DNA of 64,000 nt, taken from Epinephelus fuscoguttatus (lineage: Eukaryota > Chordata > Actinopteri > Perciformes > Serranidae). The stretch spans positions 24,762,322 through 24,826,321 of the forward strand of contig NC_064753.1 in NCBI RefSeq assembly GCF_011397635.1. The letters run 5' to 3'. The notes under the pieces were generated by a model. That model was not told where the DNA came from. It did not search any database and saw only the letters and a program-made list of their open reading frames with translations. The translations under genes and the position numbers were made by a program. Shown piece after piece: positions 1 through 25,591 of the stretch. The first letter of the stretch is position 1, and each line of letters begins with the position of its first letter.

Positions 1-1
1 G

Positions 2-4997
<4,996 letters not shown>

Positions 4998-5084
4998 CGC
5001 ATCTGCTTCTTTCTCTGGGCTTCACTGGAGTGGAGTCCAGTCGACGAGCCCCAGAAGTACCGTCAAGACAATGCCAACTCGTAC

Positions 5085-5094
5085 TCTCGCGAGA
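5085..5094. promoter_or_regulatory. TCTCGCGAGA palindrome upstream of afg3l1
   Basis: A perfect copy of the 10-bp palindrome TCTCGCGAGA lies about 90 bp upstream of the afg3l1 start codon. This motif is a known element of vertebrate CpG-type, TATA-less housekeeping promoters. The position suits the core promoter or 5' UTR of this mitochondrial gene. The surrounding 4.87-5.10 kb is locally richer in CpG than the flanks, and no TATA box is evident. The transcription start site is not visible from sequence. Confidence 0.6.
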
Positions 5095-5861
5095 TCTCAG
5101 TTACAAAACACCAGCATGAGGTCTCAGATAAGGAGCGTGTCACTAAGTCCCATTATGAGATGTTTTCTTTTACAGGTTTAGGATTAGGTTATATCTGAAT
5201 GGAACATCTACAAGCTAAAACCACTAAGATAATATTTTAGTGTAGCACAAAGCCTGGGATTTAATTCAGTTTGAAGCCTCTGTTTGTTTTTGTGTTTTTC
5301 AGGAGCCCATGTAAAAGGGGGAGGGGGTCACTGGGTTTCTTCCTCACATGCTGCAAACCCATGCACACATATGCACCAATTTGTTGTAGACCAGAATTCC
5401 TGTTTACAATGGTGCTGTCATTAATATATATATTTTGTATATTGAATATTACATAACTTCACACAGTGTTTGAATTTTGGTTCAGCAGCATAAGACGTCC
5501 TGTACTCTGCGTTAATGGCAGTAATCCAACTCCTCTTCATGTACACACGTGTTCTCCTCATGGAGCCAAAGTAGGCGTGAGTGACTGATGCAAATGTGCC
5601 CAGAACATACTATATGACTATATGACAAAGTCATGTCATGTCGGTTTCATTCTAGTTCATGGTCCATATATAACCCAGTTTAATCTCAAGTGGGTCAGAC
5701 CAGTAAATCATTGCATGATAACCTATAAATAACAGCACCCCCACATTTTTCCCTCTCTGTTAGTGTAAAGAAGTACATTGTGAAAATGTTCACCCAGTTA
5801 CAAAACAGATGATGAACGTCCGGAGATGTCTCAAGAAAAAATGTCAAATTCAGTCAGTCTA

Positions 5862-6657
5862 CGAGACTGGGGTTGGTTGTCACATTTTTTACTCTCGTTT
5901 AAATTGCTCATCATCATCATATCATCTTTCAACAGTCATTCCTACATTAAATAAACGCTGAGCTTGAAATGGGTATCCCTTTTATTTTTCACAACCTATT
6001 GTAACAAGATGTAATTAACCATCAAAGACACTCTGGCACATTGTGAACACCAATCCCATCACAAAATTGGTTGTCACAATGACTAGGGTTGGTTGTCCCT
6101 ATAGTTATCAATTGGGTTTCAGAAAAAAAAATAAAGATTTAATAAAATGTGCAACTTTTTAGTTTTTTAAGATAAAACACCACGCAAGTTTTGAAATTAA
6201 TACCACCTCCATACATGTACTCATCAATGTCCCTTGTGTTGAAACCATAAATTTGTACTCAGTGTTTGTTTGAATGATCCTCTGTAATGAAAATAAAATA
6301 AAGGAATTTACAGTGTTGAAAAAAATCTAGCCTTTATCAAAGCTATTGCTTCATAACAATTCATTATGAATTTAACATTATTAAATAACATGTAACATGT
6401 ATGTAACATTACTATAAGTTCATTCATTCATTCATCTTCTAACCGCTTCATCCTCTTGAGGGTCGCGGGGGGCTGGAGCCTATCCCAGCTAACATCGGGC
6501 GAGAGGCAGGCTACACCCTGGACAGGTCACCAGACTATCGCAGAGCTATTACTATAAGTTTAAATGTGAAACAGCCTGGGTTGAAGTGTGTAACTGTAGA
6601 GATACAACATTGCTTTTGTGACAACCAACCTGTGGAACAACCAACCCCGGTTTCCCC
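5862..6657. repeat. Degenerate repeat with inverted GGGGTTGGTTGT ends
   Basis: The left end carries ACTGGGGTTGGTTGTCACA. The right end carries the inverse of GGGGTTGGTTGT, followed by the inverse of GGTTGGTTGTCACA. A further GGTTGGTTGT occurs near 6088. The inverted ends suggest a non-autonomous DNA element of about 0.8 kb that was later interrupted by the LINE tail at 6421-6547. No transposase sequence is left, and the exact ends and target duplication are uncertain. Confidence 0.4.
6421..6547 (-). mobile_element. 5'-truncated LINE tail (RTE/Rex-like) with 13-bp target duplication
   Basis: The insert is 127 bp and is bounded by perfect copies of ATTACTATAAGTT at 6408-6420 and 6548-6560. On the minus strand it reads as the conserved 3' end of a common teleost LINE (a CCAGGGTGTA...GGGATAGGCTCCAG block), then a short (AATG)n tail. 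The 5' truncation, simple-repeat tail and long target duplication are the marks of target-primed reverse transcription. The precise clade is inferred from familiarity with this 3' end. Confidence 0.8.
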
Positions 6658-6910
6658 TACTCACTGTCGCTACATGTGCATTTTTCTATACATTTCCACT
6701 CCTGTGTAGTGCTGTTGGCATCATCACAAGAAAAGTAAAGTGGAAGCTATTGAGGAAGCAGGTTGCCTTACAAACCATTTATTATTGAAAAGTTTTGGCA
6801 GTGTCTTTGGAGATGTTTGATACGGATTCTTTGTGCTAAAGCTGCAGGTTGAAAATATTTGGCACAATGTCCAGTATATCTAAATATGACCACAATAAGA
6901 ATTCTCTGAC

Positions 6911-6945
<35 letters not shown>

Positions 6946-6947
6946 AG
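6911..6947. repeat. (GAAA)n microsatellite
   Basis: About nine uninterrupted AAAG/GAAA units. Confidence 0.95.
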
Positions 6948-8068
6948 ACTTCTGAAGCAGCATTTCATATGAAGAAGGCTACTTAGTGTTTGCTCCTGAA
7001 ATCTGGCATCTCAAGGCACACCTGTATTAATATCTGTGCACAATAGCCTCTATTACATTTGTTTTGACTCTTATCACAACATAAATGTTTGTTTTTATTT
7101 ACTAATATTGCATAACAATTGACAAATCAACCATTACTCATGAAATATTTATTAACAAAATGATCCAGGGATTCAGTTTAAACTTTTTAAAATTCCGTCA
7201 GAGCACCGATAATAAATCCATTTATAAAGTAAGATAATGTGATGTGTCACAAATGTATAATCCTCTTGTGCAAATGGTGACAAATAGGTTCCTCATGAAG
7301 ATTTTTTTAAGTTAAATTAACTGAAGTTTGCCTCTTTATTAGGAAATGAGCGTGTGCAACATTGATACAGTCGATTAAAAATTCATTCATATCTTTTTGT
7401 ATAGGCCCAGTTGAATATTGCAGTAATAATGTGTGGTTATCATAAAATCCCACGGCATAGCAGTGTGCCATGTCAAACCATTTGAGAACCACGGTCTTAG
7501 ACTTCACAAACGCATCAATATTAGATGTGTAAAGTCACCCAGAGGGCCAGATTGGACCCTTTCGCAAGCCAGTAACAAGTGGTGGAAAGTAAGTAGATTT
7601 ACTTCAGTAGGCTGTTACTACAGTAGTAAATACAAGCATGTGTGTGACTGACATCCTTTTAAAACCTGTTTCTCATTAACATTTCTCCTGGAAAGACAAA
7701 TGGTTTAGTGAAAACAAGGGATGTTGCAGTGACTGAGTACGTACTGATAATCTAATAATAATTTATTTCTAATTCTGTAGCTGCCTACTAAAGTAGCAGT
7801 ACACAGTTCTGGAGAAAGATAAATGATTGTGAAGTCTCATTCCCAGGTTATCAAACATGAACATTTTCGGGTTGGTGGTTCGGTCCGACAGCCTACAAAA
7901 GGCTGTTGGTATTCGACGACCTGTAAATGAGACATAACAATAAACTATCTTTCTCCAAAATTGCATCTTTAAAAGGCAGAGATTATAATTAATAATAATT
8001 CATCCATGAACATGTGAAAGTTGAACTTGACTTAAACGCAACACCTCAGCTTTAATGCATTTCATGAC

Positions 8069-8074
8069 TTTATT
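8069..8074 (-). terminator. Candidate polyadenylation signal of def8
   Basis: AATAAA on the minus strand, about 1.4 kb beyond the def8 stop codon. It would give a long but plausible 3' UTR. Other signals could be used instead; there is no transcript evidence. Confidence 0.35.
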
Positions 8075-9498
8075 CATGCACTACTCCACATGTTTTACAT
8101 CAGGGCATGGCTTTTACGAACACCATGTATGTCCATTAGTTTGAAAAAAACAAAAAAAAATTACAGTACATCATGCTGAAAGATAACACAGCCAAAACTC
8201 ATTATTTTAAAACAAATACTTTAGGTCAACATGTACACATTACCAAAGGTGTCACTTAACATCTTTGTCATTGCTGGACAACATGTGCTATACATACTTT
8301 AAGACTGAAACCATTAACATGATGGTAAGTGTATTAAGACGTTTGGATAACAGCTGTATGTAACCTGACTATTTTAGGCACACATGAGTATTCACATATA
8401 TTTGCTACACACTGCACTAAACTGAACCGGATTAAACACAGATTAAACGGTCTAAGACTAGGTCACAGTTTTAAACAGAAGGAGAGCACATTTAAATCTT
8501 TGATCCTTTTCTTTTGCAGTTTAACAACGATCCTTACAGGAAAATGCATGCGATGGTTATAGCATATCCATTGCCAGTATATGTATTAATATTTCAAATT
8601 ATGGCTGTAATGATTGTATAGGTTTCGCATATTGACAAAGGGGGTAAATAACAATTAAGAAACTCAAAGCAGGCTTTTGTTGGAAAGAAATATTGCTTTA
8701 AAGCCTTGAAATATTTTTCTTTTGACCTTATGAAATGTTGAGCAGATCATTACAGATATTTAATATAAGTGGAGGATGGGTATGGGCTGCTTTAGGGACA
8801 GGACCTGCGAGACAAACAGTGTCAGGACCCATGATGGAATATGTGTAAAAAGGAGGAAGAGAAAGAGTCATGGAACAATCGCACTGTCTATTTGATTTTG
8901 TAATTGTTCTCTTCTTGTAAGCTAACTAAATAAAACACACAACTAGAGGCTGAAAGGCAAATTTCCAGGTTATATAACTTTGTGATGTAGTTGAAGCTGT
9001 ATTGTAATCCTTAAAGTTCAAAACCATTTTCCGCATATGGCAACCTTAGAGTTAAGTTTTCAGCAAAGTTGGCAGTATAGGTTAATGCAGTCGAGGCTCG
9101 TAACAGTTAATATACAACAACTGCTGCATGCATCATCACCTGCTGACGAGGTGTCTTTTCTCTATAGGGCATTTCTTTTGTACATTTATACAAGCAGACG
9201 CACATACTAATGCAAATCACTCACACAGACACACATACACAGTGCTCAGTACATCCAGTTTCAGTACGAATTAAAAAGTTGGATAAAAATATATATATAT
9301 ATTAATTTCCAGATGGGTTTCTAAGTACCCTGCTTCATCGTGTAGTGCACGGAGGATAAAGACACTACAGTATAAACATATGCACAAAACAAACCAGGGA
9401 CAAAGACGAAAAGCTTCTGTTAGACTTATGTTGATCGAGTAGAGCACAACATGAGGCAAAGTGCAACATCCAGTAACATCAGGTGGTCCCGTCCAGAC

Positions 9499-19428
<9,930 letters not shown>

Positions 19429-20394
19429 TTCATCGGCTACATCTAAAGAAGAGATTAGAAACTCAAGACCACATTAGAGTCTCACAGGAAGCTCGACCAT
19501 GGCTGTCATCATCAGGGTAACCCCAGACTTTACAAAGCCACATCAGAGCCACAGAAGAGCATACAGTATACACGTTTTTACAGGCTGAGTGGAGCATATG
19601 AATTGATTTCTTTTTTTTTTTTTGCCACGAATGCTCAAATTGAACTGATGGATTGATGTGTCAGCAAGAAACTGGTCCACATCTCTTTTAAAAACATGGA
19701 CTGCTTTCTTAATGTGCTATTAAAACCACATGACAGACATCAGAAACCTCAAAATACAATTAAATACATCTCCTTCAACTTTTTCCTGTTCCTGTTTCCC
19801 TGCTTCTTGTTCACAAAAGGCTGTGTTGTATAACATATAAAATATAGTATGCTAGAGGATCAATTAAAAATGTCATAAAAAAACAAAACCACAGCACTGC
19901 TATTAAAATCCATGTGCTCTATTTACACAGACAATAACAACACTGTCACTTAGCAGGGTGTGAAGCAGTGTAGCAGGAAGTCATTTATAAATGATGGTAA
20001 AAATACAGCCATGTAATTCACTATGTATAATTCCTTTATGTTATACACTGAACTCAGTACATGGGTCAAACAAGAAAGCACTGCAAAGCCTGAGTAACGT
20101 TACACGCACAGCTTGAAGCCTCACCTCACCGACTGTAACCAATCAGGGCTTTTGTTGACAGTCCTCCCCAATAAAGTGCTAATATTATTTCGAGTATTGC
20201 TACTAAACATGTAGGATACTGAATGTAATAATTCACAGCTATGCAACGAATATCAAAAGAGCACATTAACAGCATTGTACAAATGTTGACAGACAGCTAA
20301 CGGCAGCTAGCTAACTAGCTTTAAAAGCAAAACAACCATCTGCTTTGATGCTAATGTCGGTTAATTTAACGTGTCGGTCAGGGCAGAGACTTAC

Positions 20395-20560
20395 CCCGTT
20401 GTCGACCTCATTTATCATTAAGGACTCGACAGCTGTAAAATATATGTTATGGTCGATGCTTTTGATTAAAATGAAGAGTTCTCCCTGTGTTGTTTTGCCA
20501 CCAGCAACATCACATCACAAGGCGAAGAAAACGTCAAGTCATCCATTGTTGTAATCGTCT
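20395..20560 (-). other. Inferred non-coding first exon / promoter area of def8
   Basis: The coding exon at 19320-19442 begins after a good acceptor, so an upstream leader exon is needed. A strong donor (GGG followed by GTAAGT) ends an exon at 20395 on the minus strand. The exon's upstream limit and transcription start are guesses; 20560 marks only a plausible extent. It contains no ATG that would clearly extend the protein in frame. Confidence 0.45.
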
Positions 20561-22026
20561 ATTTCTGGGTTGTCTTTTCAAAATAAAACCCTTCATATTT
20601 ACCATGCAGTAGTTTTGTGTGATTCATACAAGGAAAGTTAGAATAACTTTGTTGAATTGTCTGTATTTAATCAAACAGTTAAGTAAAGACACCATATTTT
20701 GCGTCTTGTACATATGTGGCACACTAAGCAACGTTGTCTCATATTGAAGTAATGTATGATGCTTTTAATTTGAAGTTAGACCTCTTTCCTTCCTTTCTTC
20801 CCATAAAATGTTAGGTACCTTCCAGATAACTTCCATAAAGATGAAAAAGCATCACCATCAAAGTGTGTCATGGTGGGCTTTTCTTTCCTTCACATGCATT
20901 ACAGCTATAGACCTCAGAACATCAGATGACTGCTGATTGAATTAGAGATTGCACTGATGACAAAAATGAAAATTTCACATTATACTGCAGGGGTATTCAG
21001 AAGTTGTTACTGTATCAGTAATCTGTCAGAGAATAGATGATTTTCTGAGCCGTTTGTCTAACAAATGTGCTGAATATAGGTTTCTACAAATGCCCTCAGT
21101 GTTGCAAATTAAGTGGCTTTTTAAAATGGGACAGAAGCATTAGGTCCAAGGGTTAAGCTTTTTCATGCTTAGGCAGGACCAAAACTGGTTTGGCATTGAT
21201 TGGCTTCAATATGAAAACATAACCACATAAAGGAAAAAAGGATAACTGTATTATTACAAGAATGATCAAATTGCTATGGTAGATTACTATATTTTAAGCC
21301 ACTTCAAGCACCACAAACCATATTCTGCTCCTCTCATTCTCAGACTCTTTGATGTGATAGTAGAATGTGATTAAAACAGAAAGAAAGAAAAGAAAAAGAA
21401 AGAAACAAAGAAAGAAAGAAAGGATCTCCTTAGTAAATAACAGTGCAATCTGATTGCTCAGTTGCATCAGTAAGGCTGATGTCCCTGACCTTAACCATTT
21501 CTAAGATAGAAAACATCAATACATATCAGCTCAATACAGCAAATACAGTATGTTTCACATAAATCCTATACATTACACCAGTTTGTCATATTGTCTGCCA
21601 TGCTGTGTCTCTTTCAGTGCCTGGTAGATGTAGGTTACACTGAAGGGCGTGCGCAAAGTCACAGCTTATGTGAACTACAACAAGACTGACCTGTGCTGTA
21701 AATAGCTTCATCATCTCTCCTATAACACAGGGTTTTGTTAATGAAAATATGTCTTGAAACTTGTGCAACATTGCAGTGGAAAAACAACCTTCAAAACCTG
21801 ATCAATCAATGTGGTGAACACAGGATCAGTGTAAAGCCAAGCAACTGTAGAAAAATCTCATATAAATAGTGAGGATTATTTTTTTAAAAGGCAAAAACAA
21901 ACAAACCAATGATGGTGTCATCTGTAAAAGTCATCTGAAAAAAGATGGCAGCAGCCTTTTCCAAATCTGCAGTATGCAAAAACAGCCACTACTCTTGATG
22001 CCTTTCATAGTGTCCGGGCAGAACTT

Positions 22027-22055
22027 TCTTCTTCTTCTTCTTCTTCTTCTTCTTC
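22027..22055. repeat. (CTT)n microsatellite
   Basis: About nine TTC units. Confidence 0.95.
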
Positions 22056-22139
22056 CTTCCCAATACTGAAGAAACTTTTGTACACTTAAAACTATTAAAA
22101 AATTATGAAGTTCATCACTGTTTTTTTTTCAAAAACTGT

Positions 22140-23390
22140 AAAACTTCTTAAACCCATCTCCTCCCACAATTTTTGCTCAATTGACACCAAACTTGCTACA
22201 GAGCATCTTCAGACTGTCCTACAAAAACTATGTTTCTCAGATTTTTGATTTATCAAAAATTGAGCCTACAGTGCATCAAAATGTTTGACTGTAAACAGTA
22301 CTAATTTTCAATGTTCATTAAAAAAAATGACAAAATTCTAGAGTCATGGTAGATGATGTGTGGCAAATTTCAGAATTTTATCTCAAAAACTGAATTTTTT
22401 GACAGCATTTTGAATTTTGCTCTAATGTGAACAACTGGAGTCAATGTAAAAATTGCAATTTTAAACATCAGTTTTTCACTTATGGAGCAAATCAGTCATT
22501 GTTACAAACAAATGACCAACATCTCCATGCTGTCTAGATGCAATATGTGTATTTTCAGATTTTTGTTTTTATAACTGATTTTTTTTTTTACAGTGGTTTC
22601 AAATCTGCCTTTCCATGCACAGATGGCTGCTTACCTACACAACAGTGAATGGCTTACTCAGTTTGTGAAGCCACTGTTGAGTTGCTAATTAGCTCAGAGC
22701 AGTAGATGACTGTCTTAGGTTCCAGAGGTTGCGGATTCGAGCCTCAACTGGTGCAAAATCCACATTGTAATGTAAACATCTTCTTGTGCTCCAGGTTATT
22801 GCTTAAAATTGCCTGAGCGTGACTGATCGCTGTGCAGCATCTTCAAGTCTTTTTTCTGCTAGAAAATCTGCCTTCTCATGCTTGAAAATAAGCCAAACTT
22901 TGCACAAAGATCCAGTGTCAATACTTCAGTGTGAAACCATTTGAGGCTTCTCACTTTGCACAAAGCTCAACTAGCTTAACATCAGTTTTTCACTTATGAA
23001 CCAAATCAATCATTGTTAAAATAAATTACCAACATCTCCATGCTGTCTAGATGCAATATGTGTATTTTCAGATTTTTGTTTTGATAACTGAATTTTTTAC
23101 AGTGGTTTGAAATCTGCTTTTCCATGCATGGATGGCTGCTAAACCTGCACGTCTGGCTTAGTCAATTTGTGAAGCTACACATGAGTTGTCACTGACTAAT
23201 TAGCTCAGTGAGCTAGAAATTGATTCTTAGTCTCAGAGGTTGTGAGTTCAAGCCTCAGCTGATGCAAAAGGCAGATTGTGTTGCTAAATTCCTAAATGTC
23301 TTCCAGTTCTTCGGCTTGTTGCTCAGAATTGCCTAAAAATGCCCTGGACCTGACCCATTGCTGTGCAGCAGATATAATTTTATTTATCTA
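22140..23390 (+). repeat. Dispersed repeat in two tandem copies, each with a tRNA-like stretch
   Basis: A unit with CAGTTTTTCACTTATG at 22.47 kb recurs at 22.98 kb, about 514 bp apart, and the likeness continues for roughly 380 bp. Each copy contains TTAGCTCAG (box-A-like) and, about 45 bp on, a box-B-like GATTCGAGCC or AGTTCAAGCC. The tRNA-like part recalls a Lys-type tRNA but lacks a clean acceptor stem and is not called as a functional gene. The family is not identified further. Confidence 0.55.
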
Positions 23391-23446
23391 TTTTTAATTT
23401 CAGTATTTTTCAGTTAGTTGTCAGGGTAAAGTTACTGCATATGGGC

Positions 23447-23449
<3 letters not shown>

Positions 23450-23480
<31 letters not shown>

Positions 23481-23502
23481 TGTGTGTCTGTGTGTCTGTG
23501 TT
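23450..23502. repeat. (GT)n / (GTCT) microsatellite
   Basis: A pure GT run is followed by TGTGTGTC variant units. Confidence 0.95.
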
Positions 23503-24895
23503 TGGGTTCAGGGGTTAATTAAAGTAAATATAGTATATAGTTGCCCACATCGTAATTCTATTCATCCCCAAAAGGCAGAGACATGCCTTTTGGTCATGTG
23601 GATAATTCTGAATCATCACTGCTTGAGGTGGAGATTCTTCTCTGCTGTAAACAGAGCTGCTTTGTGCGGTAACATAAAGTCACAACCCTACAGTAAACAT
23701 GCTGCTCTGTGCAGATAATACAGTCACTATTCGGTCATCCTGCAGGCAAATCAGCAATAGCCTAATTACAGTCAAGTGGCCTGTTTATGTCTGTTTCCTC
23801 ATGTTACTTATTCATGAAATAAAATGTAATTTAATTTGAATTATCTATTTATTTATTCTATTATTTAATTCAGTAACAATGAGAATGTTTGCAAATTATG
23901 TCAATATGACTGTAGTCCATGGAACATACAACAAATATCTGATTCTGAAGGTTGCTGAACATTTTTATGATAGCATCACCAGTTTGAGCAAACTGGCGTA
24001 GGTTATTGTCAGAGAGTGATCGCACTGACTGAGAGTGTCCATCATGTTCTTAAGACAAGCATCAAGGCACAAAACATATCTGACTTTGGCTTTAACGTTG
24101 TTTAACAGGTAGCCTCTTTCTTTAATAATCACCCAGGGTGTTATCTGATCAATTAGCCACTGGCGAATAATTCTGTGTCATGCCCAGTATGGAGGATCAA
24201 CCCCGATATATCTTTTTATATAAATTCAGTAACTAAAAATAATAAACAAATTACATTAAAAGAAAAATAATATGATGTATTTACTGAACATTTTTAGAAG
24301 AATTCCTACATTTACTTGGCATTCTATAAATTGATTTCAAATGCTTATGTAAATTATTTCCAAGTTTGGTAAAAAAGTGTGGAGTACATGGACTAAATCG
24401 TTAACATTTTTTTTATCAGCAAATATTTATTTCCAAACTGTTATTTAAATATATGCAAACAAGCTAATATAAATAGCATTGTACCTATCGTTTATTTATT
24501 TATTATCCCACTGAGAAAGCGTGGCTTTCTTAAATACATGTACACCTATTATTGACAATATATATTTTTTTAATTTTATCTAACATATCACTTAATGTTG
24601 GCCTCTGCTTTTGGAATGAATCTACTGGCTGTTATTTCATGAGATAAGCTGTATTAAATAGTGGTGTTGAGCAGTTTTAGATCATTTTGTTCATCAGTCT
24701 GACATAAACTTAGCTGCTTCCTGCCACAAATATGATGTTCCTTGTCCCCCCTCTATTCATGTGCGTTTTAAAAAGAATGAAACTATGCAGTTACAAATAA
24801 AAACTTGAATATGACCTGGTTTTGCTTTGAGCCATAGTTTCTTTGTGCTGTAAATGACAAGAACTGGAACGCTGTAAAATAAGATGTAGAGATAG

Positions 24896-25096
24896 ACCAG
24901 AAGTGTGATCTGACAGACAATCACACAGGTGAAATCCATAAACATTTTTAATCTATCTTTGTTTAGGCTATATGAAACCAGAAGTGTGATCTGACAGACA
25001 ATCACACAGGTGAAATCCATAAACATTTTTAATCTATCTTTGTTTAGGCTATATGAAACCAGAAGTGTGATCTGACAGACAATCACACAGGTGAAA
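24896..25096. repeat. 81-bp tandem repeat, about 2.5 copies
   Basis: ACCAGAAGTGTGATCTGACA begins at 24896, 24977 and 25058, exactly 81 bp apart. The two full units are the same as far as read by eye, and the third stops at 25096. Because 81 is a multiple of three, a 109-codon minus-strand frame stays open through it; this frame looks fortuitous. Confidence 0.92.
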
Positions 25097-25536
25097 GGTC
25101 CATCAGTTTAACTGTCAAGCCACTCTATCTTTTCATAAAGACCTTCTAAAAACACACTCAAATTAAAAATTATTCACAGTTAGTGAAACTTGTGACTACA
25201 GGAACAAAACCTCAGGCCAGATCTGCACAACTGTAAACACATTGTCAGTGCCACACTTACAAAACACTACACACACTGTTTTGTAAAACACTGGAGACAC
25301 TTAACTAAATTAGACACAGAAATCTACTATGATGCACTTCTTTGACATTTCAAAGCATTGTTTTTCCAAATGCCCCACCTATGAACCATTAATCAGACAC
25401 AGCTATCAGACACTTAGGTAACTGTAAACTCACCAATCAGGTGTAAGCAAAATGCAACAGGTGAGTGAGTCTGTATTCAACAAAAATGGCAGGCAACCTG
25501 CTATTTTTTTCATGCATTTTTTCTGTTTTTGTCTCC

Positions 25537-25539
<3 letters not shown>

Positions 25540-25588
<49 letters not shown>
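25540..25588. repeat. (TA)n microsatellite
   Basis: About 24 uninterrupted TA units. Confidence 0.95.

Positions 25589-25591
<3 letters not shown>

Larger units (their letters stand above)
5098..9498. other. Intergenic interval, afg3l1 5' side to def8 3' side
   Basis: No coding exon was recognised. The interval holds a degenerate repeat (5862-6657) with a nested LINE tail, a GAAA microsatellite, and near its right end the probable def8 3' UTR. The short open frames have no protein-like composition. Apart from these items, 6.95-8.05 kb is AT-rich sequence in which nothing was seen. Confidence 0.6.

Noticed and set aside
22680-22760. tRNA-like stretch (and its copy near 23.2 kb)
   Set aside because: Box A and B resemblance only. 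There is no complete acceptor stem or intact cloverleaf, so no tRNA gene is called.
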